Assembly (NCBI GenBank): GCA_964251665.1 | Contig: CAXUKO010000016.1 | Span: forward strand, 1-64,000 | Direction of reading: 5' to 3' | Source of the DNA: JBBQLG01 sp964251665 | GTDB lineage: Bacteria; Bacteroidota; Bacteroidia; Cytophagales; Spirosomataceae | Length of the DNA: 64,000 nucleotides | Shown here: piece by piece, positions 25,849 to 33,846 of the stretch | How the letters are laid out: each line of letters opens with the position of its first letter | Numbering within the stretch: position 1 is the stretch's first letter | The notes under the pieces: model-generated | Seen by the model: the letters and a program-made list of their open reading frames with translations, nothing else | Databases searched by the model: none | Told to the model about the DNA's origin: nothing | Made by a program: the position numbers and the translations under genes

Positions 25849-26973
25849 ATGCAACTCCTACGCTATTGTGTTGGGCTGGACATCAGCAAGGATTCGCTTC
25901 AAGTCTGCCTTTCGGTGATCGACGTCGATGGGCGAGTCGTAGTCAAAGGCTCAACCAAAGTAGCCAATAAACCGACTGCTTTTGCTCACTTAGAACAATG
26001 GGTCAATAAACACCGAAAGGCTGATGACTTACCGCTCCGCTACGTCATGGAGTCGACGGGCGTCTACCATGAGGCTGTGGCCTGGCACCTCTATCAGAGC
26101 GATCAGTCGGTGTGTATTTTGCTGCCCAACAAGGCCAAACATTACCTAAAGAGCTTGGGCTACAAGTCTAAAAATGACAAAATCGACGCTAAGGGTTTGG
26201 CGCGAATGGGCTTAGAACAGCAGCTTACGCTGTGGAAGCCCCTGTCAAAGAACATCTACAGTTTACGACTCTTAACCCGTCAACATCAACGGTTTCAGGA
26301 GTGGAAGACTCAATGTCGCAATCAGCAACATGCTCTAGAACACAGTGCAATAGGGGATGATTTTCTGACCAAACAGAACGATAGGCTACTAGCCGTCTAC
26401 GATCAGCAACTCGATGCCTTGGAGAAGGCCATCCTCGAGTTGATCCAGAGCGATGCTATTCTCAAGGTGCAAGTTGAACGGTTGACGGCCATCAAAGGGT
26501 TAGCCCTACTATCGGTAGCGGTATTGATTGCTGAAACCAATGGTTTTGAGGGCTTTGCTAACCAGCGTCAACTAGTGAGTTACGCGGGCTACGATGTGAT
26601 TGAGAATCAATCGGGCAACCGATCAGGCAAGACGCGCATTTCTAAGAAGGGCAACAGCCGCATTCGCCGTATTCTGCATCTACCCGCCTTCAATGCAGTT
26701 CGCTTTGGAGAGCCAAGCTGCCAGGCTCTCTACGAACGAGTCTATGCAAAAACCAACACCAAGATGAAGGCTTATGTGGCTGTTCAAAAGAAGTTACTCT
26801 TATTGGCTTATGCGTTATGGCATCATCAAACACCGTATGATCCACAGCATTCAGAGAAGGCAACGAGGAACCTGATCCTGCTTAGCGAGTCTTGTCAACT
26901 GAACAAAGAAATAGTCCTGACTAGCAGGACTACACAGGATCAATCCACCGTGGTCGAATTGTCCCTTGGGTAA
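25849..26973 (+). CDS. IS110-family transposase (DEDD / Tnp20)
   Basis: A full-length 374-residue transposase. The DEDD RuvC-like part has GLDISKDSLQVCL (first Asp), VMESTGVYHEA (Glu) and KNDKIDAKGLARMG (the Asp pair). A coiled region follows, then the C-terminal Tnp20 part with LTAIKGLALLSVAVLIAE, SYAGYDVIENQSGNRSG and ISKKGNSRIRRILHLPA. No stops or frameshifts are seen, so it may be active. The enzyme recombines DNA under guidance of an RNA from its own element. Confidence 0.93.
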   Translation: MQLLRYCVGLDISKDSLQVCLSVIDVDGRVVVKGSTKVANKPTAFAHLEQWVNKHRKADDLPLRYVMESTGVYHEAVAWHLYQSDQSVCILLPNKAKHYLKSLGYKSKNDKIDAKGLARMGLEQQLTLWKPLSKNIYSLRLLTRQHQRFQEWKTQCRNQQHALEHSAIGDDFLTKQNDRLLAVYDQQLDALEKAILELIQSDAILKVQVERLTAIKGLALLSVAVLIAETNGFEGFANQRQLVSYAGYDVIENQSGNRSGKTRISKKGNSRIRRILHLPAFNAVRFGEPSCQALYERVYAKTNTKMKAYVAVQKKLLLLAYALWHHQTPYDPQHSEKATRNLILLSESCQLNKEIVLTSRTTQDQSTVVELSLG

Positions 26974-27261
26974 GGCAAAGATATTGAAAAAATCCTAACT
27001 CAAAATTTGTATTTCACGACAGTACCAGCGGTATAACCGTCGGCGGAGACATTCAAGCTTGAATTACCAAACCCCTACTCAACAAGAATCTTATTTTTAC
27101 ACTACCCCGATGGCTGCTTGATAAAAATCTCCAGTGTACTGTTGCAAGTCCATCACTACCAGATTGGCTGTTCAACTGAATCATGCTTTTGTGCGGGGAA
27201 AGTAGGCAGTTGTGTCGTATGTTTTACAAGACAAGTAGACTGGAGTTTTCACTTACAGCGA

Positions 27262-27414
27262 TTAAGATTTATTTTCAGGTAACGCCTTTAACTTGATGCA
27301 TGCCACGCCAACGTTGAGCAGTTCGGCGGAATTTTTGGCCAGACCTTGGCCATTGATAATCGTCACGTTATGAGCCTGCAATTTTTTTGTTGCATCAACG
27401 TAGGGCGTTGAGAG
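27262..27414 (-). pseudogene. Decayed ORF fragment
   Basis: A minus-strand frame without start codon encodes KLQAHNVTIINGQGLAKNS, then AELLNVGVACIKLKALPEN and a TAA at 27262-27264. It is bounded upstream by TAG at 27415-27417, beyond which the same frame continues as GPCREAHVER. It looks like protein-coding sequence left from a lost gene; I do not recognise the family. Confidence 0.35.
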
Positions 27415-27694
27415 CTAGCGTTCCACGTGCGCTTCACGGCAAGGGCCATTATTCCAAAGAATTATGACACGCTTCGACCGGTGAAGACGTTTTTTTACCT
27501 GCATGATATATACTCCCGTTGCTGGTTGATGCAGGCTGCCTGCTTATGCACTTGGGACAAATCGGATTCAGATAGCGAAATCGTCTCACGCGCAACCTCA
27601 ATTGGACTGGTTTGTGGCTACCAGGCAAATCCGTAGGCTGACGAAAATAAAATTCAAGTAGTTAGGGAGAGTTGCCGACAAAGTAGTCAGTAGC

Positions 27695-27776
27695 CTTACC
27701 GTTTGATTGCCAAATCATAAATTATAGACCCTTTGCAAAGGGTCTATAATTTATGATTTGGCAATCAAACGGTAAG
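27695..27776. repeat. Perfect 82-bp palindrome
   Basis: Two 41-bp arms meet at 27735/27736 (centre ctttg/caaag) with no spacer and no mismatch. The outer bases are cttaccgtttg and its complement. Such a sequence would form a cruciform in DNA or a 41-bp hairpin in RNA and is normally unstable in bacteria. Confidence 0.95.
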
Positions 27777-27970
27777 CTCAGTACTCATTTAGACTAAAAA
27801 ATTAGGTACACAAAGTGCGTGAGACCCAGCTTTAGTGGGAGGAGGTCAGGTTGAAGCTAGGCACTAAGGTCAACAGAGGGCAATGAAATGGAGTTTCGGG
27901 GAAGATACTATTTCAGATTAATACCGTCACGAGTATACTGCGGCCATTATTTCCCAATTAGTGTAACTGA

Positions 27971-28615
27971 TTAGTATCCCACCGTAAAACGCTTTTGAAT
28001 GTACTTAGGCTTCTCAATTTCATCTAAGACTGCAATAGCCAGATCAGCAGCCGAAATCGTGCTCTCATTTTTTTCGTCGAATACAGGTTGGTCTGTGCCT
28101 AAACGAAATATTCCGGTGCGTTCGCCTGGGACGAGGTTGATAGCTGGACTGAGAAACGTCCAGTCCAGGGTTGTATTCTGACGGAGTATGTTGAGGTAAT
28201 CTCGTGCAGCTGTGGCCCCCGCTTTCCAATCAGCCGGGAACTGGGGCGTATCGACTAACTGAACGCCTGGAGATGCTTCCAGACTACCTGCCCCTCCAAT
28301 CACCAGTAAGCGTTTTACGCCCGACTGCTGGATTCCTTTTTCAATAGACTTTGAACCATTCAGGAAGTCATCATACAAGTTTGGACTCGTCCAGTCCGCG
28401 TTAAAAGCACTCAGGACGACATCATGACCAGCCACTAATTGTGCTGTCGCGTTGGGGTCCTGAACATCTCCTTGTTTTACCGTCAGTTGGGGAGCGGTTA
28501 TGGTGATTTTTTCCGGCCTGCGAACAATAGCCGTTACGGTATGACCGCGAAATAACGCTTCTCTGAGGAGTTCTGATCCAACAAAGCCTGAGGCTCCGAT
28601 AATAGCTATTTTCAT
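27971..28615 (-). CDS. NAD(P)-binding NmrA-type reductase
   Basis: A 214-residue atypical short-chain dehydrogenase with a Rossmann start (IAIIGASGFVGSELL, nucleotide loop at residues 7-13), RRPEKI for the cofactor, VVLSAFNA, LLVIGGAGSL and a C-terminal IQKRFTVGY. It belongs to the NAD(P)H-binding group often annotated as NmrA-like or flavin-reductase-like. Cytoplasmic; substrate unknown. It stands alone on the minus strand, about 430 bp from the next gene, with a tttttgacgaaaa motif about 160 bp upstream. Confidence 0.9.
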   Translation of the reverse strand: MKIAIIGASGFVGSELLREALFRGHTVTAIVRRPEKITITAPQLTVKQGDVQDPNATAQLVAGHDVVLSAFNADWTSPNLYDDFLNGSKSIEKGIQQSGVKRLLVIGGAGSLEASPGVQLVDTPQFPADWKAGATAARDYLNILRQNTTLDWTFLSPAINLVPGERTGIFRLGTDQPVFDEKNESTISAADLAIAVLDEIEKPKYIQKRFTVGY

Positions 28616-29048
28616 AAGATGAATCGGTTGATGATGACTTGTTCCTGGGTATGAGGGAGGTGTTCAACACACATGTCTTATGCTTAAGACAAAATCTATG
28701 GTAAGCCAGTGCAAGTAAATATTATTAGTACACAGATTTTTTAGGCAATGAGGTTTAAGGCGAAATCACCCTTGTTTTTTGACGAAAATTTCCGGTCGTG
28801 AAAAGTATTCAACTTATCGTTTTTGTATTGATCGGGTAAATAATTGTCTCATTCGGTATACTTTGAGCCGTATAAGTATCACAACTAAACCTTTTGTTGG
28901 TAAGAGCTTTATCTGAAAGCGTCAGTAACACTTACGAGGTAATAGAAATAAGGGTAGCTCATAAACAGCCGATATTTAATCGTTGAGTGCACCAATAATC
29001 TGGGATACCTCAGTATTAACGGGAGGTTGTTATCCATGCATACGTTCC
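28616..29048. other. Intergenic region with a tttttgacgaaaa motif
   Basis: No gene seen on either strand. The region contains ttttttgacgaaaattt at 28775-28791, a sequence that recurs at 38113 and 38693 beside the polysaccharide locus regulators. It holds the promoter of the reductase gene (minus strand) and the 3' end region of the gene at 29049. Confidence 0.5.
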
Positions 29049-30554
29049 TTAGGGTTGGGATCGGGGTTGAAGCCGGAACTTAAGGCCCACCATTAATGGA
29101 TGAATGGCGAGCTGCCGATGCTCACTCAGGAGTTGGTTCAGGCCGTATTCAATGCTTAAGCCAACTTGTAGTTCAGTGAGTCGGCTAACCGCCAACCGCC
29201 GGGCAGCTCCCCCCCGCAGGCTGAGCAAAGTTTGCTCGCTGGTCGGTAGATATGATACCTGCCCCCCGAAATCAACGGTGTAGCGTCCCTGCGCCAAAAT
29301 TTTCTGTTGGCTTAAACCCATACCGATCATTGGCAGCGCCACATTTTCAGCTACTGAATACGTTTCCCGCACCAATTGCTGGGGATCAGTCGGACTGGGC
29401 TCGACCCGATAGCGGTTCTCATTGACCGTGTAATAGGCCCAGCGTCGGAGTTGTCCTACTGACAGATAAGCCTGCCAGCGCTGGAAGCGGATGCCGCCGT
29501 TGAGTTGATAGCCCCAGGTAGCGGGTGAAAAATTAGCCGGGGCGTTGACATTCGAGAGGTAAGCAGTAGAGGCCGGTGGAGTATTCATCCACTGAAAGCT
29601 GCTCAAGGGTATGGCATCGACAAACCAGTGCCAACGCTGGCGGGTAACGACGATACCAACCTGATGTAGAGGCCTTGAGCTGAAAACTGACAGTTGGTCG
29701 GGCAAAGTGAGCAGTCGGCTGGGCAGGAGCGAAAATCCATGCGGTGTGAGCAGAGCCCAACCGATAGGCAATGCATTGGATAGTGGCGGGGTAACCGATG
29801 AGTGAGGGGCAGCTAACGGGCTGTAGCTATGGCTACCTGACCGTTCTTCCGGAGCGGATGGCAACTCATGGCCAGTGATTATAGCCCGACCAACCGTCCG
29901 AATAGTAAAGAGAGCGCTGAATAAACGAGCCGACTTGGAAAGTAGCAGCTTCTTTTCGGGGCGGGGAGTCACCTGTACCCGCGCCCTGGAAAGAAGTCGG
30001 GCTCGGCCAGCGGGCCATGGTCTGGTCACAGCACGGCGTTCTGACAGTGCCGCTACCCCGAAGGCTCTTCCGCGGGGAGTCTCCGGGGTGGTAGTACTCA
30101 TTTGGGAAGTATCCACTCCAGGAACTATTGGCGAGTGAACCGGTAGCTGCCACTCAGTTAGGGACCGACCAACTAATGGGTCGATCATGGGTAGGCTGGG
30201 CGATACAGACTGCCCGATTGGGGCAGCTGGCTGACGGAGACGGCCAGCCGATGGCGGCTGAATTGGCTTAGTGTATTTGGCCGTTGCGGAGTGGCCCCGC
30301 CCCAAGCTGGAACGCTCCCTTATGCGGATCTGGTAAACTACCCCCCCACTTATCAACAATAATAGGGCTGCCACTGCCAGCCAGCGGCCTCGTCTGCGGG
30401 GGGGGCTGGGCGTTAGCCGGTCGAGGATGTGCCGACTCAGTGACGGGCGAGCCTGTACCTCAAAATCGGCAAACACTTGCTGCCAGCGTCGGCGTAGCCG
30501 CTCATCGGGATCCTCATCCCAGGAATTCGTGTCGTTGGATGCCATGTTTGTCAA
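29049..30554 (-). CDS. Membrane-anchored partner of an ECF sigma factor
   Basis: A 501-residue protein with a cytoplasmic N-terminus of about 57 residues (DPDERLRRRWQQVFADFEV), one transmembrane segment (WLAVAALLLLISGGVVY, about 58-75), a Ser/Pro-rich middle and a beta-rich C-terminal part of about 200 residues ending LMVGLKFRLQPRSQP, which looks like outer-membrane-barrel strands. The start overlaps the end of the sigma factor gene by about 40 bp, so the two are coupled. By position it could be the anti-sigma factor. I see no canonical zinc-binding anti-sigma motif, so that role is inferred. The ATG at 30542 is an alternative start. Confidence 0.75.
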   Translation of the reverse strand: MTNMASNDTNSWDEDPDERLRRRWQQVFADFEVQARPSLSRHILDRLTPSPPRRRGRWLAVAALLLLISGGVVYQIRIRERSSLGRGHSATAKYTKPIQPPSAGRLRQPAAPIGQSVSPSLPMIDPLVGRSLTEWQLPVHSPIVPGVDTSQMSTTTPETPRGRAFGVAALSERRAVTRPWPAGRARLLSRARVQVTPRPEKKLLLSKSARLFSALFTIRTVGRAIITGHELPSAPEERSGSHSYSPLAAPHSSVTPPLSNALPIGWALLTPHGFSLLPSRLLTLPDQLSVFSSRPLHQVGIVVTRQRWHWFVDAIPLSSFQWMNTPPASTAYLSNVNAPANFSPATWGYQLNGGIRFQRWQAYLSVGQLRRWAYYTVNENRYRVEPSPTDPQQLVRETYSVAENVALPMIGMGLSQQKILAQGRYTVDFGGQVSYLPTSEQTLLSLRGGAARRLAVSRLTELQVGLSIEYGLNQLLSEHRQLAIHPLMVGLKFRLQPRSQP

Positions 30555-31101
30555 TATAGTTTAGTAGCCATTGGCGGCCTCGACTGAAGCGGGATCGCGC
30601 CGTGGCTTCGGGAATCAGTAGTAGCGCAGCAATCTCGGCGTGGGTGTAACCTTCGATTAAGTACAGGTTAACCACCAGCCGGTATACATCGGGAAGACGA
30701 GCCAACAGACCCAGCAACGCTTCCCGGTCGTAACCGGCCAGCAGTTGCAGATGGTCATCACTGGCGGGAGGATTGTCAATGGCCTCATAGCTGGTGATGT
30801 GTTCCTGGGGGCGGGTAGTGCGGTGATAATAGTTGATGGCCGTGCGCACCACCACCGCCTTGACCCAACTGTCGGCCGACTCCGGTTTAGTCAGTTCGTC
30901 AATATGGGCAAACACTTTGAGAAAAGCTTCCTGAAAGATGTCTTCGGCTTCGGCCACCGTGCGGGTGTAGCGTACGCAGACCCCCAGCATGCGGGCTTGG
31001 TAGCGTTCATAAAAGGCCCGCTGTGCTCGAGGCTGTCGTTGCTGACAGCCCACGACCAGTTCAGTGAGGGTTTGGTAAGACTTGCGGCCAAATAACGCCA
31101 T
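30514..31101 (-). CDS. ECF-type RNA polymerase sigma factor
   Basis: A 195-residue sigma-70 family protein with region 2 (AFYERYQARMLGVCVRYTR, DIFQEAFLKVFAHI) and region 4 (LPDVYRLVVNLYLIEGYTHAEIAALLLIPEATARSRF, helix-turn-helix). There is no region 1.1 or 3, as in group 4 factors. Such proteins direct RNA polymerase to a small regulon when released by a membrane partner, likely the next gene, which overlaps its 3' end. The target promoters are not identifiable here. The following lipoprotein gene lies upstream of it on the same strand, about 40 bp away. Confidence 0.93.
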   Translation of the reverse strand: MALFGRKSYQTLTELVVGCQQRQPRAQRAFYERYQARMLGVCVRYTRTVAEAEDIFQEAFLKVFAHIDELTKPESADSWVKAVVVRTAINYYHRTTRPQEHITSYEAIDNPPASDDHLQLLAGYDREALLGLLARLPDVYRLVVNLYLIEGYTHAEIAALLLIPEATARSRFSRGRQWLLNYIDKHGIQRHEFLG

Positions 31102-31140
31102 GGCAAAGACGAGTCAGGGATAAGAGCCTTTAGCAATCAG

Positions 31141-32127
31141 TCAAAAAGACCCGTTAAACTGGAAATTTCGACTAATCAACTGACCTTGGTCCGAAAATGT
31201 CATCTCCCAGACTTGGTTGCCATTTTCCATATTCACCGCGTAGGTATTGAGCGAACCGTAGGTGTGGCGCGCGGAATAGTCTAATGGAGAGCCCAATTGC
31301 CCCCCCTTTCTTCCCATAACAAAGCCAGCCAGTTCGGGCCGCCGAAGGTAGGCCTGAATGGCTGAGGGCAATTGGGCCGGATCCTGAAAAAACTGCGTCG
31401 TTTTTGGGTCACTAACTGCTACTATCTGCCCATTATTGTCGAAACTGAGTTGCCAGGATTGCCCTTGCCGACTAACAGACAGCGTATAATTTGACTTACC
31501 AAAGGCGTCCACCTGAATCCATGCATACACAAACGTCAGGCTCTGCTCCCGTAACGTTGCCTGTAGTGATTCGGGAATATCGGTTAGCGTACGCGTCTCG
31601 TAAGCCGCCTGCTGGAAGGGTAACAACCTGATGGTGTACCAGGTTTTTCCAGAGGCTAGCTGGTAAATCTGCCAATAAGCTGTGTAGGATTGCTGCTGCC
31701 AGATGTAGTCCGCATAGAGGTAAAAAGTGGGTCCATTATTGCCTAAAAGGGTAGACCATCCTTTCTGCCACTGCCGAAAGCGAGGGTTACTGAAGTGGCC
31801 ACCAGCCGCCACGGTAGGATCCAAGACGCGGGCCAGCGAGTCGGGCAGGGCACCCTCAACCAGTTGGTCTGCAGTCAGTAACTGCGCGGGGCTGGTCAGG
31901 GCCTGGAAGTGTTGGTGTTGCTGGGAGAAGGTGGCCCGCCAGAGCTGGTTGGGCATCAGAGTAGTAAATAGGATGTCTTGAGCCTGAAGATACTGCTGGG
32001 TCAGGGCCTGAACGGTACTGGCCGGGGGACCGCTGTCGGGCGTTGGCTGCCGGTCAACAAAGTGATTACAACCACTACTCCCGCTGAGCAGCAATCCAAG
32101 CCAGATAAGTTGTATTCGTTTATTCAT
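31141..32127 (-). CDS. Lipoprotein of unknown function upstream of the sigma factor
   Basis: The ATG at 32127 is chosen because it places the lipoprotein signal at the N-terminus (MNKRIQLIWLGLLLSGSSGC). A longer frame reaches 32184 but adds 19 unlikely residues. The mature part of about 310 residues has no motif I recognise; it contains Trp/Tyr-rich strands (YADYIWQQQSYTAYWQIYQL). It ends 40 bp before the sigma factor gene on the same strand, so cotranscription is likely. It may be part of the signal system of that sigma factor. Confidence 0.75.
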   Translation of the reverse strand: MNKRIQLIWLGLLLSGSSGCNHFVDRQPTPDSGPPASTVQALTQQYLQAQDILFTTLMPNQLWRATFSQQHQHFQALTSPAQLLTADQLVEGALPDSLARVLDPTVAAGGHFSNPRFRQWQKGWSTLLGNNGPTFYLYADYIWQQQSYTAYWQIYQLASGKTWYTIRLLPFQQAAYETRTLTDIPESLQATLREQSLTFVYAWIQVDAFGKSNYTLSVSRQGQSWQLSFDNNGQIVAVSDPKTTQFFQDPAQLPSAIQAYLRRPELAGFVMGRKGGQLGSPLDYSARHTYGSLNTYAVNMENGNQVWEMTFSDQGQLISRNFQFNGSF

Positions 32128-32411
32128 ATCTATTGAATAAGCAACTGGGTGCATACATACGGGCACCCTATGCACTACAGACACCAGATGGGTACCTGAC
32201 TGTTGCAGCGATTACCTTTTTTTTGGGTAGAATAAATGTCGGCGGTAATTAAAAATATTCGTTGCCCTGCAACACACGGCAACCCCGGGCGTGTCTATGG
32301 CTTCGACGGTTGGCAACCGATGGCGTTATCAGCTCAGGTTGGCCCACAACCCGTCGACGTTTTTCTGTTTGCTTAACGAATTATTGTTCATCGTTTAAAC
32401 GCTCAACATCT

Positions 32412-33614
32412 ATGCGCTTAATTCCTGCTTCGGCGTGCTTTGGCACGCTGCTTTCCCTCATCCTGCTGGCTTGTCAGCCAACCGACAAAAGCCAGGAACC
32501 TGGTCCTGCAGTTAGCCCAAGTGCCAGCCGAACCAGTTCGTACCTGTTTACCGGTAACCCCGGTATGCGCACCACTCGAAAGGTTGACATCACCGGCACC
32601 CTGGCCGGCACCATCGGCGGTCAGCCCATTGCCTGCGGACCTGATCAGGCCTTTCCCATGCAAGTCACCCAGGGGTACGATCTCTATAGCCGCAACCCCT
32701 CTTTCTTATCCATCCAGGCCAGAAATGAGCAGTATAGCGTCAGCTTGGGCTTCAACGGCCCCTATGAGGCTGGCCGTAGCTACCGCGTCTACAACCCGGC
32801 CGATGACAATGGGGAGGGCAAGTTTGATTCCTACATCGTTCAGGCCACCATCCGCTCCCCGGCGTACGATCCGTTTGCCCGGGAGGTCAACGACTTGTCC
32901 CGCGCGGACAAGCAGGTACGGATCACGGCCATTACCCCCGACTACATCGACATCGAGTTTCTCTTCACCCTCAAACAACCCGGGGCCGTTCCCGAGCGTA
33001 TCGCCGTACGGGTCAAAAACGTGCTGGATGAAAACCGCAACCTGCGGACTCAGTCAGAAGGCGAGCCTTTCTGGAACTACACCGGCGTGGAGCGGTTCAT
33101 CGAAGGCTGGGGTTATACCCCAATCTCCGGGGGCTGGCCCACAACAACGCGGGTGCGGATTGATCAGCGCCAACTCATTACACCCGGCAGCGACTTTAGC
33201 TACGAGGGGAACACTGAGCAGGCCCAGAGCCAGTGGATTTCGCTGACTCAACTGAAGGGCCCTCAGGAGCAGACCAACATTGAGTATACCTTCGGCACTA
33301 ATTGGTCCGCTACAGGCTGGAAACAGATGGCGATTACCTGGCCTAATTTTACGGGCGTAGGTACCTACACGAGCGATCAGGTCAATCTGTTTTTCACCAA
33401 CGACCAGGGAGCAACGGGCTATTGGTCGGTGCGCCCTGACAAATCAAGCAGTCCAACAACGAAATGGCAGGTCGATGTACAGCGCGTCACGCCCGATGTC
33501 ATTGAGGGTACCTACACTATCGTTGACGCTCCGCTTTATGCGCAGAAAGGCCCGATGACCATGCCCACTTCAGTAAATGTGAGTGGTCGCTTTAAGGCCA
33601 TCTATCCCCGATAA
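32412..33614 (+). CDS. Secreted lipoprotein of unknown function
   Basis: The ATG at 32412 gives a clean lipoprotein signal (MRLIPASACFGTLLSLILLAC). The frame opens earlier, at 32262, but the extra 50 residues are basic and unlike coding sequence. The mature protein of about 380 residues is beta-rich, with GSDFSYEGN and repeated GTY/GTYT strands, and looks like an extracellular or surface protein. I do not recognise the family. It is divergent from the sigma-linked lipoprotein and convergent with the hybrid regulator, with a terminator hairpin between. Confidence 0.75.
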   Translation: MRLIPASACFGTLLSLILLACQPTDKSQEPGPAVSPSASRTSSYLFTGNPGMRTTRKVDITGTLAGTIGGQPIACGPDQAFPMQVTQGYDLYSRNPSFLSIQARNEQYSVSLGFNGPYEAGRSYRVYNPADDNGEGKFDSYIVQATIRSPAYDPFAREVNDLSRADKQVRITAITPDYIDIEFLFTLKQPGAVPERIAVRVKNVLDENRNLRTQSEGEPFWNYTGVERFIEGWGYTPISGGWPTTTRVRIDQRQLITPGSDFSYEGNTEQAQSQWISLTQLKGPQEQTNIEYTFGTNWSATGWKQMAITWPNFTGVGTYTSDQVNLFFTNDQGATGYWSVRPDKSSSPTTKWQVDVQRVTPDVIEGTYTIVDAPLYAQKGPMTMPTSVNVSGRFKAIYPR

Positions 33615-33763
33615 AGAGGTATTTATAACGGGAATCAAAAGCTGAAAATTAAGCTCTGATAATAAACAGCCACGACAGTAGAGCAGCACACTTTTCAGAG
33701 AACATACTTCAGTGCGAAACTGAATTTGAGTATGTTTATTCAACCAGTTGAGTTACCAAATTA

Positions 33764-33812
33764 TATGACACAGGCCACTCTACAAGGAATTGTCAGGGTG
33801 GCCTGTGTCATA
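33764..33812. terminator. 15-bp hairpin between convergent genes
   Basis: The arms tatgacacaggccac and gtggcctgtgtcata are perfect complements with a 19-nt loop. The hairpin sits between the plus-strand lipoprotein and the minus-strand regulator and probably ends both transcripts, although the T runs are weak. Confidence 0.7.
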
Positions 33813-33846
33813 CCGTTTATTATCAGCTAAAAATTAACCAATTGTG

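Larger units (their letters stand above)
25622..27015 (+). mobile_element. Complete IS110-like insertion element
   Basis: Imperfect inverted repeats bound the element: aaagtacaatttttgagta at 25622-25640 and, on the other strand, a matching gaaatacaaattttgagtt at 26997-27015. They enclose one transposase gene (25849-26973), about 208 bp of non-coding DNA before it and only about 23 bp between its stop and the right repeat. The long 5' non-coding end is the IS110-type layout for a guide RNA. The boundaries are my estimate. Confidence 0.6.
27016..27970. other. Gene-poor stretch after the IS110 element
   Basis: About 950 bp with no intact gene. It holds a decayed minus-strand ORF (27262-27414) and a perfect 82-bp palindrome (27695-27776). 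The short ORFs on the plus strand have no family character. Confidence 0.5.
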
